DNA of 64,000 nt from Nocardioides sp. S-1144 (lineage in GTDB: Bacteria > Actinomycetota > Actinomycetes > Propionibacteriales > Nocardioidaceae): positions 992,001-1,056,000 of the forward strand of contig NZ_CP040695.2 in the NCBI RefSeq assembly GCF_005954645.2, in the 5' to 3' direction. The number at the start of each line of letters is the position of its first letter. Within the stretch, counting starts at the first letter, position 1. The notes under the pieces were generated by a model. The model ran no database searches. It saw nothing but the letters and a program-made list of their open reading frames with translations, and was not told the DNA's origin. The position numbers and the translations under genes were made by a program. Below are positions 8,921 through 16,650 of the stretch, piece after piece.

Positions 8921-8953
8921 ACGGGATCCCGGTCGTCGCGACCGGGATCCCGT
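8921..8953. terminator. Perfect 15-bp hairpin after the ABC module
   Basis: ACGGGATCCCGGTCG (8921-8935) and its exact reverse complement (8939-8953) flank a 3-nt loop. No T-run follows, as is common for terminators in GC-rich actinobacteria. The stem contains the GGGATCCCGGTCG core of the dispersed repeat family of this window. Confidence 0.7.
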
Positions 8954-8983
8954 TCGTGTCCGCGAGCCCTCTAGGGTCGAGCC

Positions 8984-9700
8984 ATGACGATCACCCCCCG
9001 CGAGGACGGCCGCGCCGACGACCAGCTGCGCCCGATCAAGATCACCCGCAACTGGCTCGACCACGCCGCCGGGTCCGTGCTCGTCGAGTTCGGGAAGACC
9101 CGTGTGCTCTGCGTGGCCTCGGCGTCCGAGGGCGTGCCGCGCTGGCGCAAGGGGTCCGGCCTGGGCTGGGTCACCGCCGAGTACGCCATGCTCCCCGGCT
9201 CGACCCACACCCGTTCCGACCGTGAGTCGGTCAAGGGCCGCGTCGGCGGACGCACCCACGAGATCAGCCGTCTCGTCGGACGCTCGCTGCGCGCCGTCAT
9301 CGACTACCAGGCCATGGGCGAGAACACGATCCAGCTCGACTGCGACGTTCTTCAGGCCGACGGCGGGACCCGGACAGCCGCGATCACCGGCGCCTACGTC
9401 GCCCTCGCCGACGCCTGCGCGTCGCTCGGCGTGATGGAGACGCTCACCGGCTCGGTGGCGGCGGTCTCGGTCGGGATCATCGACGGCGTCCCGCGACTCG
9501 ACCTGCCCTACGTCGAGGACGTCCGGGCCGAGACCGACATGAACGTCGTGATGACCGGCGCCGGCAGCTACGTCGAGGTGCAGGGCACCGCCGAGGGTGC
9601 CGCCTTCGACCGCCGCGAGCTGGACGCGCTGCTCACCCTGGCCGAGCAGGGATGCGCGGACCTCACGCGCCTGCAGCGGGAGGCGCTCGCCGGTGGCTGA
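8984..9700 (+). CDS. rph: Ribonuclease PH
   Basis: 238 residues, the usual length. A phosphate-dependent 3' exoribonuclease that trims tRNA 3' ends. Typical blocks are [23 protein letters not shown], the arginine-rich [16 protein letters not shown], and [24 protein letters not shown] at 8972-8977 stands 6 nt before the ATG (leaderless-type promoter). The next gene starts 8 nt before its stop, giving an rph-rdgB unit. Confidence 0.96.
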   Translation: MTITPREDGRADDQLRPIKITRNWLDHAAGSVLVEFGKTRVLCVASASEGVPRWRKGSGLGWVTAEYAMLPGSTHTRSDRESVKGRVGGRTHEISRLVGRSLRAVIDYQAMGENTIQLDCDVLQADGGTRTAAITGAYVALADACASLGVMETLTGSVAAVSVGIIDGVPRLDLPYVEDVRAETDMNVVMTGAGSYVEVQGTAEGAAFDRRELDALLTLAEQGCADLTRLQREALAGG

Positions 9701-10322
9701 GTCGAACCGGATCCACCTGGCCTCCCGCAACGCGAAGAAGATCGCCGAGATGGAGCGGATTCTTGCCGAGCACGTCCCCGACGTGACGGTGCTCGGGCTC
9801 GACGACGTGGTGGCCTACGCCGAGCCGGTCGAGGACGCCCCGACGTTCGCGGGCAACGCGCTGCTCAAGGCCCGCGCGGGTGCCGCGGCGACCGGCCTGC
9901 CGACCGTCGCCGACGACAGCGGGCTCTGCGTCGACGCCCTCAACGGGATGCCCGGCGTCCTGTCCGCGCGGTGGTCCGGCCCGCCGAAGGACGACGCCCG
10001 CAACAACCGGCTGCTGCTCGACCAGCTCAGCGACGTCCCCGACGAGCGTCGCGGCGCCCACTTCCGGTGCGCGGTCGCCGTCGTGGTCCCTGGCGGACCC
10101 GAGGTGGTGGTGGAGGGTCGGATGGACGGCCGCGTCGTCCGCGAGGTGCGGGGGGCCGGTGGGTTCGGCTACGACGTCCTCTTCGTCGCCGACGAGGCGC
10201 CCGGTCTCACCACCGCCGAGCTCGACGTCGCGGGCAAGGACGCGATCTCGCACCGGGGCAAGGCGCTGCGCGAGCTCGCGCCGCGGCTCCCCGGGCTGCT
10301 CGGCGCCGCCGACCCCGGCTGA
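9693..10322 (+). CDS. rdgB: dITP/XTP pyrophosphatase (RdgB/HAM1)
   Basis: 209 residues. It hydrolyses non-canonical purine NTPs (dITP, XTP) to the monophosphate, keeping them out of DNA. It shows LASRNAKK at the N-terminus, the substrate loop [21 protein letters not shown] and [10 protein letters not shown]. The GTG start lies inside rph (8-nt overlap) with GGGAGG upstream. Together with rph it is a standard actinobacterial pair. Confidence 0.95.
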   Translation: MAESNRIHLASRNAKKIAEMERILAEHVPDVTVLGLDDVVAYAEPVEDAPTFAGNALLKARAGAAATGLPTVADDSGLCVDALNGMPGVLSARWSGPPKDDARNNRLLLDQLSDVPDERRGAHFRCAVAVVVPGGPEVVVEGRMDGRVVREVRGAGGFGYDVLFVADEAPGLTTAELDVAGKDAISHRGKALRELAPRLPGLLGAADPG

Positions 10323-10345
10323 CGCCGGCCCACGCTAGTGGGGGG

Positions 10346-11095
10346 TCAGTCGGTCCAGGACCAGCTCGCGAGCAGCTGCTCGAAGTCCGTCTCGGAGACC
10401 GCGTCGCCGCTGTGCGGGAAGGTCAGGGCGATCGAGTACTGGGTCCCGCCGTGCAGGGCCAGGTAGGCCACCTGGGTGAACTCGAGACCCTCGCCGTTGG
10501 TCCGCTGCGGGATGCGGACGCCGATCGCCCGCTGCCCGTCGATCTCGATGTCGTCGACGTCGTCGATCTCGGCGCCGTCACTGCCGCCGAGGTTGCTCTT
10601 CCACAGGCTCTCGAGGTCGTCCGGGTCGGTCGCCGACCCTGCCGGGATGGCCTCGACGAGGACGTTGCTCTGCGCCGCCTCGACCGACGAGCCGAGGACG
10701 ACCAGCGCGTCGATCCCGTCGCCGCCCTCGAGGCCGGCGGCCTCGGCCGTGGCGTCCTCCCACGCGTCGGGGAGGTGGAAGGCGTACCCGGTGCCGGCGA
10801 CGACGGCGCCGTCGGCCGGCTCGACGGGGCTCGTGGTCGCGGTGCCGGTCGTCGCGCTCGGGTTCCCGGTCGTCGCGGGGTCGGTCCGGGCCGGCCCCGG
10901 GTCGTCGCCGCCGCGGACCACGACGAGGGTCACCACGAGCGCCACCACCAGCACGAGCACGGTCCCGCCCACGGCGAGCAGGGCCGTGGTGGGGCGACGC
11001 CGGCGCCGGGGTGCGGCCCGGCGACCGGGTGCCGGGGCGGGGGAGCCCGACGGACGGTGCGCCGTCGGCGGTCCCCCCGGGCTCTGCTGGCTCAC
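10346..11095 (-). CDS. Hypothetical membrane-anchored protein
   Basis: 249 residues. A Pro/Arg-rich cytoplasmic tail of about 38 residues is followed by one strong transmembrane helix (about 39-60), a Thr/Pro linker and a soluble extracytoplasmic domain of about 150 residues with acidic character. No catalytic motif is evident. The domain opening (YAFHLPDAWEDA) resembles small actinobacterial lipoprotein/PsbP-like folds, but I cannot name the family. GTG 11095 is chosen because CATACT (11107-11102) lies 6 nt upstream; a longer reading frame would run into tRNA-Leu. Confidence 0.7.
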   Translation of the reverse strand: MSQQSPGGPPTAHRPSGSPAPAPGRRAAPRRRRRPTTALLAVGGTVLVLVVALVVTLVVVRGGDDPGPARTDPATTGNPSATTGTATTSPVEPADGAVVAGTGYAFHLPDAWEDATAEAAGLEGGDGIDALVVLGSSVEAAQSNVLVEAIPAGSATDPDDLESLWKSNLGGSDGAEIDDVDDIEIDGQRAIGVRIPQRTNGEGLEFTQVAYLALHGGTQYSIALTFPHSGDAVSETDFEQLLASWSWTD

Positions 11096-11134
11096 GTCGT
11101 CAGTATGAGGGGTGCCGCGTGGCGGGCCCGCGGG

Positions 11135-11215
11135 TGCCGGAGGGGGGACTCGAACCCCCACGCCCTAGGGCACAGGTACCTAAAACCTGCGTGTCTGCCA
11201 TTCCACCACTCCGGC
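11135..11215 (-). tRNA. tRNA-Leu (anticodon UAG)
   Basis: Acceptor stem GCCGGAG / CTCCGGC, anticodon loop TTTAGGT, a long variable arm as expected for Leu, T arm GGGTTCGAGTCCC and discriminator A. CCA is not encoded. Confidence 0.95.
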
Positions 11216-11234
11216 CGGAGCACCGAGCAGTCTG

Positions 11235-11711
11235 TCAGGCCAGCCCGAGGTCACGCCGCAGCTTCGCGACGTGACCGGTCGCCTTGACGTTGTACTGCGC
11301 GACCTCGATCCTGCCGTCCTCACCCACGACGAAGGTGGAGCGGATCACGCCCTGCACCGTCTTGCCGTACATGGTCTTCTCGCCGAACGCCGACCAGGCC
11401 TTCATCGTCTCCCTGTCCGGGTCGGAGAGCAGCCGGATGCCGAGGTCCTCCTTGGCGCGGAACTTCGCGAGCTTCTCGGGCTTGTCGGGGGAGATCCCGA
11501 CCACCTCGTACCCGGCGCTGCGCAACGAGCCCAGGGACTCGGTGAAGTCGCAGGCCTGCTTGGTGCAGCCCGGGGTCATCGCGGCCGGGTAGAAGTAGAC
11601 GACGACCTTGGTGCCGAGGAGGTCGCCGAGCGCGACCTGGTCGCCAGCGTCGTCGGTGAGGGTGAACGGCGGTGCGTCGTCGCCGGGCACGAGGCGGTCG
11701 GGGTGGCTCAA
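11235..11711 (-). CDS. bcp: Thioredoxin-dependent peroxiredoxin, BCP type
   Basis: 158 residues. It reduces hydroperoxides in the cytoplasm. The motif TPGCTKQACDF gives the peroxidatic Cys and the second Cys five residues later of the 2-Cys BCP group. The TTG start at 11711 is favoured because AGGAG sits 8 nt upstream and the protein then begins at the usual place (SHPDRLVPGDDAPPF); an upstream in-frame GTG would bury this site. Divergent from the cbi metal operon. Confidence 0.9.
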   Translation of the reverse strand: MSHPDRLVPGDDAPPFTLTDDAGDQVALGDLLGTKVVVYFYPAAMTPGCTKQACDFTESLGSLRSAGYEVVGISPDKPEKLAKFRAKEDLGIRLLSDPDRETMKAWSAFGEKTMYGKTVQGVIRSTFVVGEDGRIEVAQYNVKATGHVAKLRRDLGLA

Positions 11712-11783
11712 GGGGGTGGCTCCTGTCCGGGTGGGTGCGGTGACCCGCACCGACGGGGTGGTCCCTGTGGTCCGAGACCGGTG

Positions 11784-11808
11784 GTTGTTGCAATATGTTT
11801 GCAGCAAC
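11784..11808. promoter_or_regulatory. Nur-like (nickel) operator
   Basis: Inverted repeat GTTGTTGCAA-N5-TTGCAGCAAC with one mismatch between the ten-base arms. Its centre TTGCAA-N5-TTGCAG fits the Streptomyces Nur box tTGCaa-N5-ttGCAA. It lies 65 nt before cbiM and 73 nt before bcp on the other strand, so it could serve either gene, but a metal importer is the natural target. Confidence 0.65.
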
Positions 11809-11872
11809 GCACTGAGGTCGAGAGCAGGTGGATCCAACCTACTCAGCAGCCACCCAGGCGAAGGAGAGCCCC

Positions 11873-12565
11873 ATGCACGTGCCCGACGGATTCCTCGACG
11901 CGCCGACGTCGGTCGCGACCGGCGTCGTGGCGGCAGGGGTGGTCGCGGTCTCCCTGCGCAAGGCCCGCGCCGAGCTCGACGACCGCACCGCCCCGCTCGC
12001 GGGTCTCGTGGCGGCGTTCATCTTCGCCACCCAGATGCTCAACTTCCCGGTCGCGGGCGGCACCAGCGGGCACCTCATGGGTGGTGCGATCGCCGCCGTC
12101 CTGGTCGGTCCCTGGACCGGGTTGCTGGCGACGGCGGTCGTCTTCCTGGTCCAGTGCCTGCTCTTCGCCGACGGCGGCATCACCGCGCTCGGCACGAACG
12201 TGCTCCTGATGGGCGTGGTGACCGTGGCCGTCGGGTGGGGCGTGTTCCGCGCCGTCCAGACCGTCCTGCCCAAGACCACCGCCATGGTGCCGATCGCGGC
12301 CGGCATCGGCGCGTTCGTGAGCGTCCCGGTCGCGTCGGTGGCCTTCGTCGGTCTCTACGCCGTCGGCGGCACCGCCGACATCCCGCTGGACAACCTGACC
12401 ACCGCCATGGTCGGCGTGCACCTGCTCATCGGGGTCGGCGAGGGGATCATCACCTTCCTCGCGGTCGGCAGCGTGATCGCGGTCCGGCCCGACCTGGTCC
12501 ACGGCGCGCGGCGCGTGCTCGCGGCCCGCGAGCTCGAGGTCCGCACGACACGAGCCGCGGCATGA
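11873..12565 (+). CDS. cbiM: Nickel/cobalt ECF transporter, substrate-binding CbiM/NikM
   Basis: 230 residues, about seven membrane segments. It starts MHVPDGFLDAP: the free N-terminus and His2 form the Ni/Co site in CbiM/NikM, which fixes the ATG at 11873. GGAGAG precedes it. The LNFPVAGGTSGHLMGG block carries a further conserved His. It opens a four-gene operon coupled by 4-, 1- and 4-nt overlaps. The Nur-like operator upstream suggests nickel rather than cobalt. Confidence 0.95.
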   Translation: MHVPDGFLDAPTSVATGVVAAGVVAVSLRKARAELDDRTAPLAGLVAAFIFATQMLNFPVAGGTSGHLMGGAIAAVLVGPWTGLLATAVVFLVQCLLFADGGITALGTNVLLMGVVTVAVGWGVFRAVQTVLPKTTAMVPIAAGIGAFVSVPVASVAFVGLYAVGGTADIPLDNLTTAMVGVHLLIGVGEGIITFLAVGSVIAVRPDLVHGARRVLAARELEVRTTRAAA

Positions 12566-12981
12566 GCGCCACGCCGGGAACCACGTCGCCGCGCCCCAGG
12601 GTCTCCACCCGCGCGGTCGTGGCCGGCATCTTCGTCGTCGCAGTGGTGCTGGCCGGTGTCGTCAGCTTCTACGCCGCCAGCACCCCCGACGGTCTGACCA
12701 AGGTCTCCCAGGACGAGGGCTTCGCCGACACCGAGACCGAGCACGGCGCCGGCGACGGACCGTTCGCCGGGTACGGCAGCAGCTTCATCGACGACGAGAG
12801 ACTCAGCGGCGGGGTCGCCGGCGTCGTCGGGGTGGTCGTCGTCCTGGCGCTGGCGGGTGGGTTGACGCTCGTCCTGCGCCGGCGCGACCCCGACTCCGGT
12901 GAGGAACCCGGGTCCGGTGACGGGTCCGCGTCCCTCGACGGGCCGGCGTCCGATCACGACGCCGAGTCGACGTCGCCCTGA
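12562..12981 (+). CDS. cbiN: ECF transporter accessory subunit CbiN/NikN-like (PDGL domain)
   Basis: 139 residues with two membrane helices (about 18-38 and 85-105) around an extracytoplasmic loop that contains TPDGLTKV, the PDGL signature of these small subunits. The C-terminal tail is long and acidic (Asp/Ser/Gly). ATGA overlap with cbiM. In characterised systems this subunit is needed for metal loading of CbiM. Confidence 0.88.
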   Translation: MSATPGTTSPRPRVSTRAVVAGIFVVAVVLAGVVSFYAASTPDGLTKVSQDEGFADTETEHGAGDGPFAGYGSSFIDDERLSGGVAGVVGVVVVLALAGGLTLVLRRRDPDSGEEPGSGDGSASLDGPASDHDAESTSP

Positions 12982-13649
12982 TGGGCGGGCCGCACGGCCA
13001 CCAGCTCCACTTCCACGGCCACTCCCGGGTGCACCGGGCGCCGGCCCACCTGAAGATCCTGGCGCTCCTGGCCTTCATGCTCGTGGTGGTTGCGACCCCA
13101 CGCGGCTGGTACCCGTTGTACGGGGGTCACCTCGCGGCGCTGGTCACCGTGGTCCTGCTCAGCCGGGTCCCGCCGGTGTACCTGCTCAAGCGCATGGTGG
13201 TCGAGGTCCCGTTCGTGTTCTTCGCGATCCTGCTCCCGTTCGTCGCGACCGGGCCGCGCACCGAGTTCCTCGGCCTCACGGTGAGCGAGTCGGGGCTGCA
13301 CGCCGGCGCGGCGCTGCTGGCCAAGGCCACCCTCGGGGTGCTGGCGAGCCTCACCCTGGCCGCGACCACGGAGCCCCAGGACCTGCTCGCCGGACTGGCG
13401 CGGCTGCGGATGCCGGTCCTCCTGGTCCAGATCATGGGGTTCATGGTCCGCTACCTCGAGGTCGTCACCGACGAGCTGCGCCGGATGCGGATCGCCCGGG
13501 AGTCGCGCGGCTTCACCGCGCGCAACCCCCGACACTGGCCGGTCCTCGCCCGGTCGTTCGGTGCCCTGTTCATCCGCAGCTTCGAGCGCGGTGAGCGGGT
13601 GCACCTGGCGATGCTCTCGCGCGGCTACACCGGCAAGATGCCCACATGA
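12981..13649 (+). CDS. cbiQ: ECF transporter T component CbiQ
   Basis: 222 residues, about five membrane segments, ending with the coupling motif region RIARESRGFTAR and LSRGYTGKMP that contacts the ATPase. The N-terminus holds six His within 16 residues (GGPHGHQLHFHGHSRVHR), which could bind Ni/Co. One-base overlap with cbiN (TGATG) and ATGA overlap with cbiO. Confidence 0.92.
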   Translation: MGGPHGHQLHFHGHSRVHRAPAHLKILALLAFMLVVVATPRGWYPLYGGHLAALVTVVLLSRVPPVYLLKRMVVEVPFVFFAILLPFVATGPRTEFLGLTVSESGLHAGAALLAKATLGVLASLTLAATTEPQDLLAGLARLRMPVLLVQIMGFMVRYLEVVTDELRRMRIARESRGFTARNPRHWPVLARSFGALFIRSFERGERVHLAMLSRGYTGKMPT

Positions 13650-14401
13650 GTGTCCCCGTGCTCGACGTCCGCGGCCTCGCTTACGCCTACCCCGACGGGC
13701 ACCAGGCGCTGTTCGGCGTCGACCTGCACGTCCACGCGGGGGAGCGCGTCGCCCTGCTCGGCCCGAACGGTGCCGGCAAGACCACGCTCGTCCTGCACCT
13801 GAACGGGATCCTCAAGGCGGGGGCCGGCACGGTCGAGGTGAGCGGGCTCCCGGTCGACAAGGAGCACCTCCAGGAGATCCGACGCCGGGTCGGGATCGTC
13901 TTCCAGGACCCCGACGACCAGCTGTTCATGGGCACGGTCCGTGCCGACGTCGGCTTCGGTCCGGCGAACCTCGGGCTCAAGGGGGCGGCGCTGGAGACCC
14001 GCGTGATGGCGGCGCTCGAGCAGGTCGGCATGGCGGACTTCGCGTCGAGGCCACCGCACCACCTGTCGTTCGGGCAGCGCCGGCGGGTCGCCGTGGCGAC
14101 CGTGCTGGCGATGGAACCCGAGATCCTGGTGCTCGACGAGCCGTCGTCGAACCTCGACCCGGCGTCGCGGCGCGAGCTCGCCGACATCCTCAGGTCCCTG
14201 GACGTGACGGTCCTGATGGTCACCCACGACCTCCCGTACGCGCTGGAGCTGTGCCCCCGCGCGGTGGTGCTCAGCGACGGTCACGTCGTCGCGGACGGTC
14301 GCACCTACGACGTCCTCACCGACGACGAGCTGATGCGCGCGAACCGCCTGGAGCTGCCGTTCGGGTTCGACCCGCGGCGCATTGATAGCCTTCCGGGGTG
14401 A
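13646..14401 (+). CDS. cbiO: ECF transporter ATPase CbiO
   Basis: 251 residues. Walker A GPNGAGKTT, Q-loop FQDPDDQLF (typical of ECF ATPases), signature LSFGQRRR, Walker B ILVLDEPSSNLDP and H-loop VTHDLPYA are present. It energises CbiMNQ. Its stop overlaps the start of the DUF3618 gene, but that gene has its own TAGCCT box. Confidence 0.95.
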   Translation: MSVPVLDVRGLAYAYPDGHQALFGVDLHVHAGERVALLGPNGAGKTTLVLHLNGILKAGAGTVEVSGLPVDKEHLQEIRRRVGIVFQDPDDQLFMGTVRADVGFGPANLGLKGAALETRVMAALEQVGMADFASRPPHHLSFGQRRRVAVATVLAMEPEILVLDEPSSNLDPASRRELADILRSLDVTVLMVTHDLPYALELCPRAVVLSDGHVVADGRTYDVLTDDELMRANRLELPFGFDPRRIDSLPG

Positions 14402-14646
14402 GCGACGAACTCTCCGAGCTGGAGCGCGAGATCCAGGAGACGCGCGAGCGTCTCGCCACCACCATCGACCAGCTGCTGTACCGCTCGCACCCGAAGACGA
14501 TCGTGGGCCGCGAGGTCGCGACCATCAAGGGCCACTACGTCGACGCCGGCACCGGTGAGCCCCGCACCGACAACATCCTTCGGACCGTCGGCGTGGTGGT
14601 CGGGACGATCGTGGTCTTCGCCGTGCTCCGCCGCGTCACCCGCTGA
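14398..14646 (+). CDS. DUF3618 small membrane protein
   Basis: 82 residues. An amphipathic N-terminal helix with the DUF3618 pattern (LEREIQETRERLATTIDQL) and one C-terminal transmembrane helix (VGVVVGTIVVFAVL). Such proteins are common in actinobacteria near chaperone or envelope genes; function unknown. The GTG start is supported by TAGCCT at 14386-14391, 6 nt upstream, located inside the end of cbiO. Confidence 0.85.
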   Translation: MSDELSELEREIQETRERLATTIDQLLYRSHPKTIVGREVATIKGHYVDAGTGEPRTDNILRTVGVVVGTIVVFAVLRRVTR

Positions 14647-14650
14647 TCCG

Positions 14651-14986
14651 ATGGATCCGACGACCGCCGACAAGCAGCCCATCAAGATGCTGCACGACCG
14701 GGTGCTCTGCGAGCTCGACCCGGAGGTGGGCGAGCGCCGCTCCTCCGGCGGCATCGTCATCCCGGCGACGGCCGCGATGGGCGCCCGGCGCCTGGCGTGG
14801 GCCGTCGTGGCCGCCGTCGGTCCCCACGCCCGTGCGGTCGAGGTCGGCGACCGGGTCCTCTTCGACCCCGAGGACAAGGCGGAGGTCGAGGTGCACGGTG
14901 ACACCTACGTCGTGATGCGCGAGCGCGACGTCCACGCGGTCGCCGCCGGCCGGCTGGCCGACGCCTCCGCCGGCCTGTACCTCTGA
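14651..14986 (+). CDS. GroES-family co-chaperonin-like protein (stand-alone)
   Basis: 111 residues. The Cpn10 fold is recognisable: IKMLHDRVLCELD, SSGGIVIPATA in place of the mobile loop, VGDRVLFDPEDKAEVEVHGDTY (conserved GDxVLF block) and VMRERDVHAV. The mobile-loop tripeptide that binds GroEL is hard to identify, and no groEL is adjacent, so this is a divergent relative and not the main GroES. It follows the DUF3618 gene by 4 nt. Confidence 0.8.
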   Translation: MDPTTADKQPIKMLHDRVLCELDPEVGERRSSGGIVIPATAAMGARRLAWAVVAAVGPHARAVEVGDRVLFDPEDKAEVEVHGDTYVVMRERDVHAVAAGRLADASAGLYL

Positions 14987-15133
14987 CGCGTCCGCTCCCC
15001 GACCCGCCGGCGAACGTCTCGGGCGACATCGAGATGACCACGAACCGTCCACAGGTCCCGTGGTCGGGGGAGTTCTCCACAGCGGGCTGCTGAGCGGCCG
15101 CAGCCGGTCACCGCGCGGTGTTGAGGTGGGCTC
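14987..15133. other. Intergenic region upstream of the DUF222 gene
   Basis: 147 nt without a gene. It contains GTCCACAGG-CCGTGG as an imperfect palindrome and a second TCCACAG further on. These resemble DnaA-box cores by chance or a site linked to DUF222 genes; no function is claimed. Confidence 0.3.
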
Positions 15134-16132
15134 ATGACCTCGACCTCCTCCGCCCGACCCGTTGCCCGCATCGGGGGCCCCGCCCGCCCGATCCACGACG
15201 CGGTGGCCTCCGCGCGCTCCGCGGTGGGTGCCGCCGTCGACGCGACGGCCGAGGTGCTCGACGACGAGGAGTGCCGGGCGCTCCTGGTCGAGCTGACCAA
15301 GTTGTCCAGCCAGGTCGCCGAGCTCGAGCTCCGGGTGCTCGCGCGGGCCGACGGGGTGCGCGCCGGGCAGCAGGCCGGCGCCAGCTCGACCGCCACCTGG
15401 CTCGCCCTGGAGACCGGCCAGAGCACGAAGGCGACCCACGCCAGGGCGCGCCTCGCGCGGGCGGTCACCACCGGGAGCCCGCAGGTGCGGGGGGCGCTGG
15501 CCGCGGGGGAGATCCTGCCGGCGCACGCCCGGGCGATCCTCGAGGAGACCGCCGGGCTGCATCGCGGCCGCGAGGACGTCGTCGGCGCCCTCGTGCGGCG
15601 GGCGGCGGGCCTCGACGCCTCCGAGCTGCGGGTGCGCGCCCGCGAGGTCGCCCGGACGGCCGTCGCGGCCCACCGCGACGACAGCCCGCTGGCCCTCGTC
15701 GCCCCGGTCGCCGGACCCGGTGCCGTCGACGACCGCTCCGGTGACGGCGCGCCGCCGGGGGCGGCGTCGGAGCCGCCGCTCGCCGGGTCGGCCACCCCGG
15801 CGGCGGGTCCGTCAGGTCCAGCGCCGGTCCGGCCCTCCGCCACGGGCCAGAGCGAGGGCGGGACCGGGCACCCCACCGCCCGTGGGCGGCCACGAGCATC
15901 CCTCCGGCGCCGCGTGCAGGGGTGGTGGGGCCGTCAGCACGGCGCCCACCGCCGGAGCCGGGGCCCGTCGGCCCCCACCCGGCCCGCGCTCGACACCCTG
16001 GTCCGCGCGGCGCACGGTGCCTTCGGCTGGCACGTCCACCTGGCGGAGACCTGTCCGCACGAGGGCGGCGGACGGGCACGATCGGCTCGCTCACCCTCGC
16101 GCGTGAGCCGCGCCGCGACGACGCGGTGCTAG
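15134..16132 (+). CDS. DUF222-domain protein, probably a decayed remnant
   Basis: 332 residues in the open frame. Residues about 25-190 match the N-terminal part of DUF222 (REP13E12-like) proteins: coiled helices around LDDEECRALLVELTKLSSQ, then LALETGQSTKATHARARLAR and AGEILPAHARAILEE. After about residue 195 the family sequence stops and is replaced by low-complexity Gly/Pro/Ser/Arg stretches. The remainder of DUF222 and the C-terminal HNH nuclease zinc motif (CxxC ... HH) are missing. The 3' half therefore looks like a deletion or frameshift product. GAGGTGGG is close to the ATG. Confidence 0.6.
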   Translation: MTSTSSARPVARIGGPARPIHDAVASARSAVGAAVDATAEVLDDEECRALLVELTKLSSQVAELELRVLARADGVRAGQQAGASSTATWLALETGQSTKATHARARLARAVTTGSPQVRGALAAGEILPAHARAILEETAGLHRGREDVVGALVRRAAGLDASELRVRAREVARTAVAAHRDDSPLALVAPVAGPGAVDDRSGDGAPPGAASEPPLAGSATPAAGPSGPAPVRPSATGQSEGGTGHPTARGRPRASLRRRVQGWWGRQHGAHRRSRGPSAPTRPALDTLVRAAHGAFGWHVHLAETCPHEGGGRARSARSPSRVSRAATTRC

Positions 16133-16161
16133 ACACGTGGCACACCAACAGGAGGTTCCAC

Positions 16162-16443
16162 ATGTCGAAGCTCACGCTCGCGGTCGCCTTCGGCGCCGGA
16201 TACGTCCTCGGCGCCCGTGCCGGCAGGGGCCGCTACGAGCAGATCCGTGCCAAGGCGCAGAAGGTGGCCGAGGACCCCCGGGTCCAGTCGGCCGCCGACT
16301 CGGCCAAGGTCAAGGCCGGGGAGGTGGCCGCCACCGTCGCCGACACCGCCAAGGTCAAGGCCGGCGAGGTCGCCTCCACCGTCGCGGAGACCGCGAAGGA
16401 CAAGGTCGGCCGGCACACGTCCGACCAGGACTCGACGCCCTAG
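16162..16443 (+). CDS. YtxH-like small protein with internal repeats
   Basis: 93 residues. A short hydrophobic N-terminus with GAGYVLGARAGRGRYEQI (YtxH/glycine-zipper start) followed by helix-forming repeats: AKVKAGEVAATVADT and AKVKAGEVASTVAET, 18 residues apart, ending in a basic helix. A strong AGGAGG lies 6 nt before the ATG. Probably a small membrane-associated stress protein; function not established. Confidence 0.75.
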   Translation: MSKLTLAVAFGAGYVLGARAGRGRYEQIRAKAQKVAEDPRVQSAADSAKVKAGEVAATVADTAKVKAGEVASTVAETAKDKVGRHTSDQDSTP

Positions 16444-16461
16444 CGCGTCGTCGTCACCAAC

Positions 16462-16498
16462 GACGAAGGCCCGGTCCGCCAGGGACCGGGCCTTCGTC
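16462..16498. terminator. Perfect 16-bp hairpin
   Basis: Arms 16462-16477 and 16483-16498 (GACGAAGGCCCGGTCC and complement) with a 5-nt loop, followed by TT. It lies between the YtxH-like gene and the minus-strand tRNA-Lys and can serve both. Confidence 0.8.
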
Positions 16499-16507
16499 TT
16501 GGTGCTG

Positions 16508-16580
<73 letters not shown>

Positions 16581-16650
16581 ATGCGTCGAACGCGAGACGG
16601 AACGTTACCAGCGCCGGGCTGCGCGGTGAAATCGGACCCGGTGCCGGACG

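Noticed and set aside
3284..8953. Mobile element carrying the ABC module
   Set aside because: No transposase, integrase or target-site duplication is visible; only hairpins with a widespread core lie at the ends of the ABC pairs.
11011..11274. Short frames reading through tRNA-Leu, and similar ones over tRNA-His and tRNA-Gly
   Set aside because: Peptides such as VGIAQLVERR or SSMVELQSSK are common artefacts of translated tRNA genes.
11760..11872. Cobalamin riboswitch before cbiM
   Set aside because: No B12-box sequence and too little space; the inverted repeat fits a protein operator better.
15040..15090. DnaA boxes / replication origin
   Set aside because: Only two TCCACAG cores, no clustered TTGTCCACA boxes and no dnaA or dnaN nearby.
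15134..16132. Complete DUF222-HNH endonuclease
   Set aside because: No HNH zinc motif is found in any frame after 15700.
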